A stretch of DNA of 64,000 bases, from NCBI GenBank assembly GCA_045866215.1, contig AP035880.1, positions 310,001 to 374,000 of the forward strand, read 5' to 3'. Each line of letters begins with the position of its first letter. Position 1 is the first letter of the stretch. Position numbers and translations under genes: made by a program. This DNA comes from Croceivirga sp009797885 (GTDB taxonomy: Bacteria > Bacteroidota > Bacteroidia > Flavobacteriales > Flavobacteriaceae). Under the pieces are notes generated by a model. It saw only the letters and a program-made list of their open reading frames with translations, searched no databases and was not told the DNA's origin. Positions 63,801 through 64,000 of the stretch are shown in pieces.

Positions 63801-64000
63801 TTTTTGATTGGATTATAGACAAAAGACATCTCCCTAATATTGATCATACTGCTTGGTATGGTCACTTCGCTCAATAGATTATGGGAAAAAGCCCTGATCC
63901 CAATATCGTTTACACCATCGGGTAGGGTCACCTCGGTCAATTGGTTGTGGCGAAAAGCCCAACCTCCAATGCTGGTGACACTGTTGGGTAGGGTCACCTC
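60875..64000 (-). CDS. BspA-type leucine-rich repeat surface protein with type A sorting domain, N-terminus outside window (LRR3)
   Basis: The visible 1041 residues lack the start, which lies beyond base 64000. They hold two LRR arrays in the same module style (an opener like DTFSADHITYEITSLAPYEV and closers such as IDLIVPKGRTQAY). An Ig-like domain (VNITFNENVTGFTKEDIHV), a PKD-like domain (APEVDSNTPVCSGQDAIFSITGG) and two HYR/flavobacterial-type repeats (ITVEPDAGSRAGQVTI and VVVKDHTVGLDASGNASI) follow. Then come a last short LRR array and a type A sorting domain (IYPNPARDKVHIDLGPGQ to IKKIVIADR). The Ig-like domain is related to that of LRR1, which indicates shared ancestry and domain shuffling. 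Confidence 0.88.
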   Translation of the reverse strand, partial: EVTLPNSVTSIGGWAFRHNQLTEVTLPDGVNDIGIRAFSHNLLSEVTIPSSMINIREMSFVYNPIKKVTAKGSTIIPNIVIEYFDNYNYYIPDAFANRGDIDLIVPKGRTQAYKDAGWTGFKSITEDTEDIGIGDTFSADHITYEITSLAPYEVEAKDYAITGGSSVNIPPTVNYQGTDYDVTAIGNDAFWHSGLTSLTFADQSNVTRIGNFAFALNDIKEVTIPGNVTAIGNNAFRQSGLTGLTFADQSNVARIGNFAFALNDLKEVTIPGSVTAIGEKAFWVNDSPEKGLTRLTFIDQGNLEVIGEKAFMNNKLTEVTIPSSVTRMDPDAFQGNKLTSVTIPDGVTRLEEGVFKNNELTSVTIPDGVTSIGNSAFSQNKFITITIPANVERIDIWAFNGSGSNIHAVFVEATTPPSIEENTFRNRDQIDVLVPEGTRQAYLDNGWTGFRSITEGIQVSIDAPVQIDNLTSFTVNITFNENVTGFTKEDIHVGNATVVDGSFSKVNGSIYTIEMIPASCEGTITINVPKNVAEYAPKFLNLAASAMITVNALPMAPEVDSNTPVCSGQDAIFSITGGTPGDIVTYSEDSDGTVTNGTATIAADGTVAITVKGASSDTTLSLIGVTNGNCSAPLTGTATVAVHQDGPLTAIAQDITVEPDAGSRAGQVTISPEQVDKGSHGSCNNGPISLSLDRTVFTCDDVGTPTTVTLTATQGTKTATATAVVTIVDNMAPIVVVKDHTVGLDASGNASIQASDVHNGIWDNCGIGTVTVNPSRFDRTDLGANTVSLTVTDNNGNQHTAMAIVTVEAYSAQIHNVFTVSGMDYGITSMNPYTVTAMGLSGTNISGRLSVTPSSGAITIPETVSYEGTTYIVTGIGDGAFEGNTLTTVTIGQNVTSIGANAFANNPDLAIMEAKGTVPPALLQGTFKNADRDQIKLKVPIGKIDAYLAAGWTGFESISDGGPEKNSITIYPNPARDKVHIDLGPGQELKEVNIHTMAGAYLYSENGLEIDTDHLSKGMYLFEIVTRTGDRSIKKIVIADR

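Noticed and set aside
1..64000. Search for tRNA, rRNA, insertion sequences and integrases
   Set aside because: No transposase, integrase or ribosomal RNA sequence was recognised, and no tRNA cloverleaf stood out on reading; a covariance search for small RNAs was not possible.

Overview
The window looks like chromosomal DNA of a marine-type member of the Flavobacteriaceae (Bacteroidota). Markers are a SusC/SusD pair with an ECF sigma factor and FecR, type IX secretion C-terminal domains (types A and B), a PorP/SprF protein, BspA-type leucine-rich repeat proteins, a DUF2490 protein, and many Bacteroidota-type lipoproteins. No rRNA, tRNA, CRISPR array, integrase or transposase was seen. All calls come from reading the sequence and recognising motifs; no database search was run.

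Layout. (1) 1-1281, + strand: the thioesterase end of a nonribosomal peptide/polyketide synthetase, with Cys where the nucleophile Ser is expected, then an Sfp-type phosphopantetheinyl transferase. (2) 1457-12119, - strand: ECF sigma, FecR, SusC with an N-terminal signalling (STN) domain, SusD, a terminator, a phosphodiesterase-like/alkaline phosphatase fusion and a purple-acid-phosphatase-like enzyme. This reads as a surface-signalled system for capturing phosphorylated organic matter. (3) 12339-24069, + strand: a HEPN protein, a very long pyruvate:ferredoxin oxidoreductase, RnfC-D-G-E-A, a small Cys-rich membrane protein, a ferredoxin-NADP reductase and RnfB. Together they could pass electrons from 2-oxoacids through ferredoxin to NAD(P) and an ion-pumping Rnf complex. 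(4) 24188-25781: a lone class I amidotransferase and a lipoprotein cytochrome c. (5) 26399-30443, + strand: the Anbu cluster (circularly permuted ATP-grasp, alpha-E protein, Anbu proteasome-like peptidase, transglutaminase). (6) 30579-36445, - strand: a HExxH protease, a CPBP protease, a membrane-anchored AraC regulator and a MacB/FtsX-type ABC permease. (7) 36853-43044, + strand: a TetR repressor with palindromic operators and a tripartite RND efflux pump. (8) 43408-46092: a DUF2490 protein with an odd start, a HExxH lipoprotein and a two-domain lipocalin-like lipoprotein. (9) 46364-48036, - strand: a LytTR regulator, a CheY-like receiver and a PAS protein. (10) 48068-64000, - strand: a possible small membrane protein, PorP/SprF, and three giant tandem LRR surface proteins, the third cut by the window end.

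The items I find most worth a second look are the Rnf/PFOR super-cluster with its NqrM-like Cys-rich protein, the modular LRR surface-protein array with recent internal duplications and a cognate PorP/SprF, the Cys-type thioesterase, the Anbu cluster, and the twin TetR operators.
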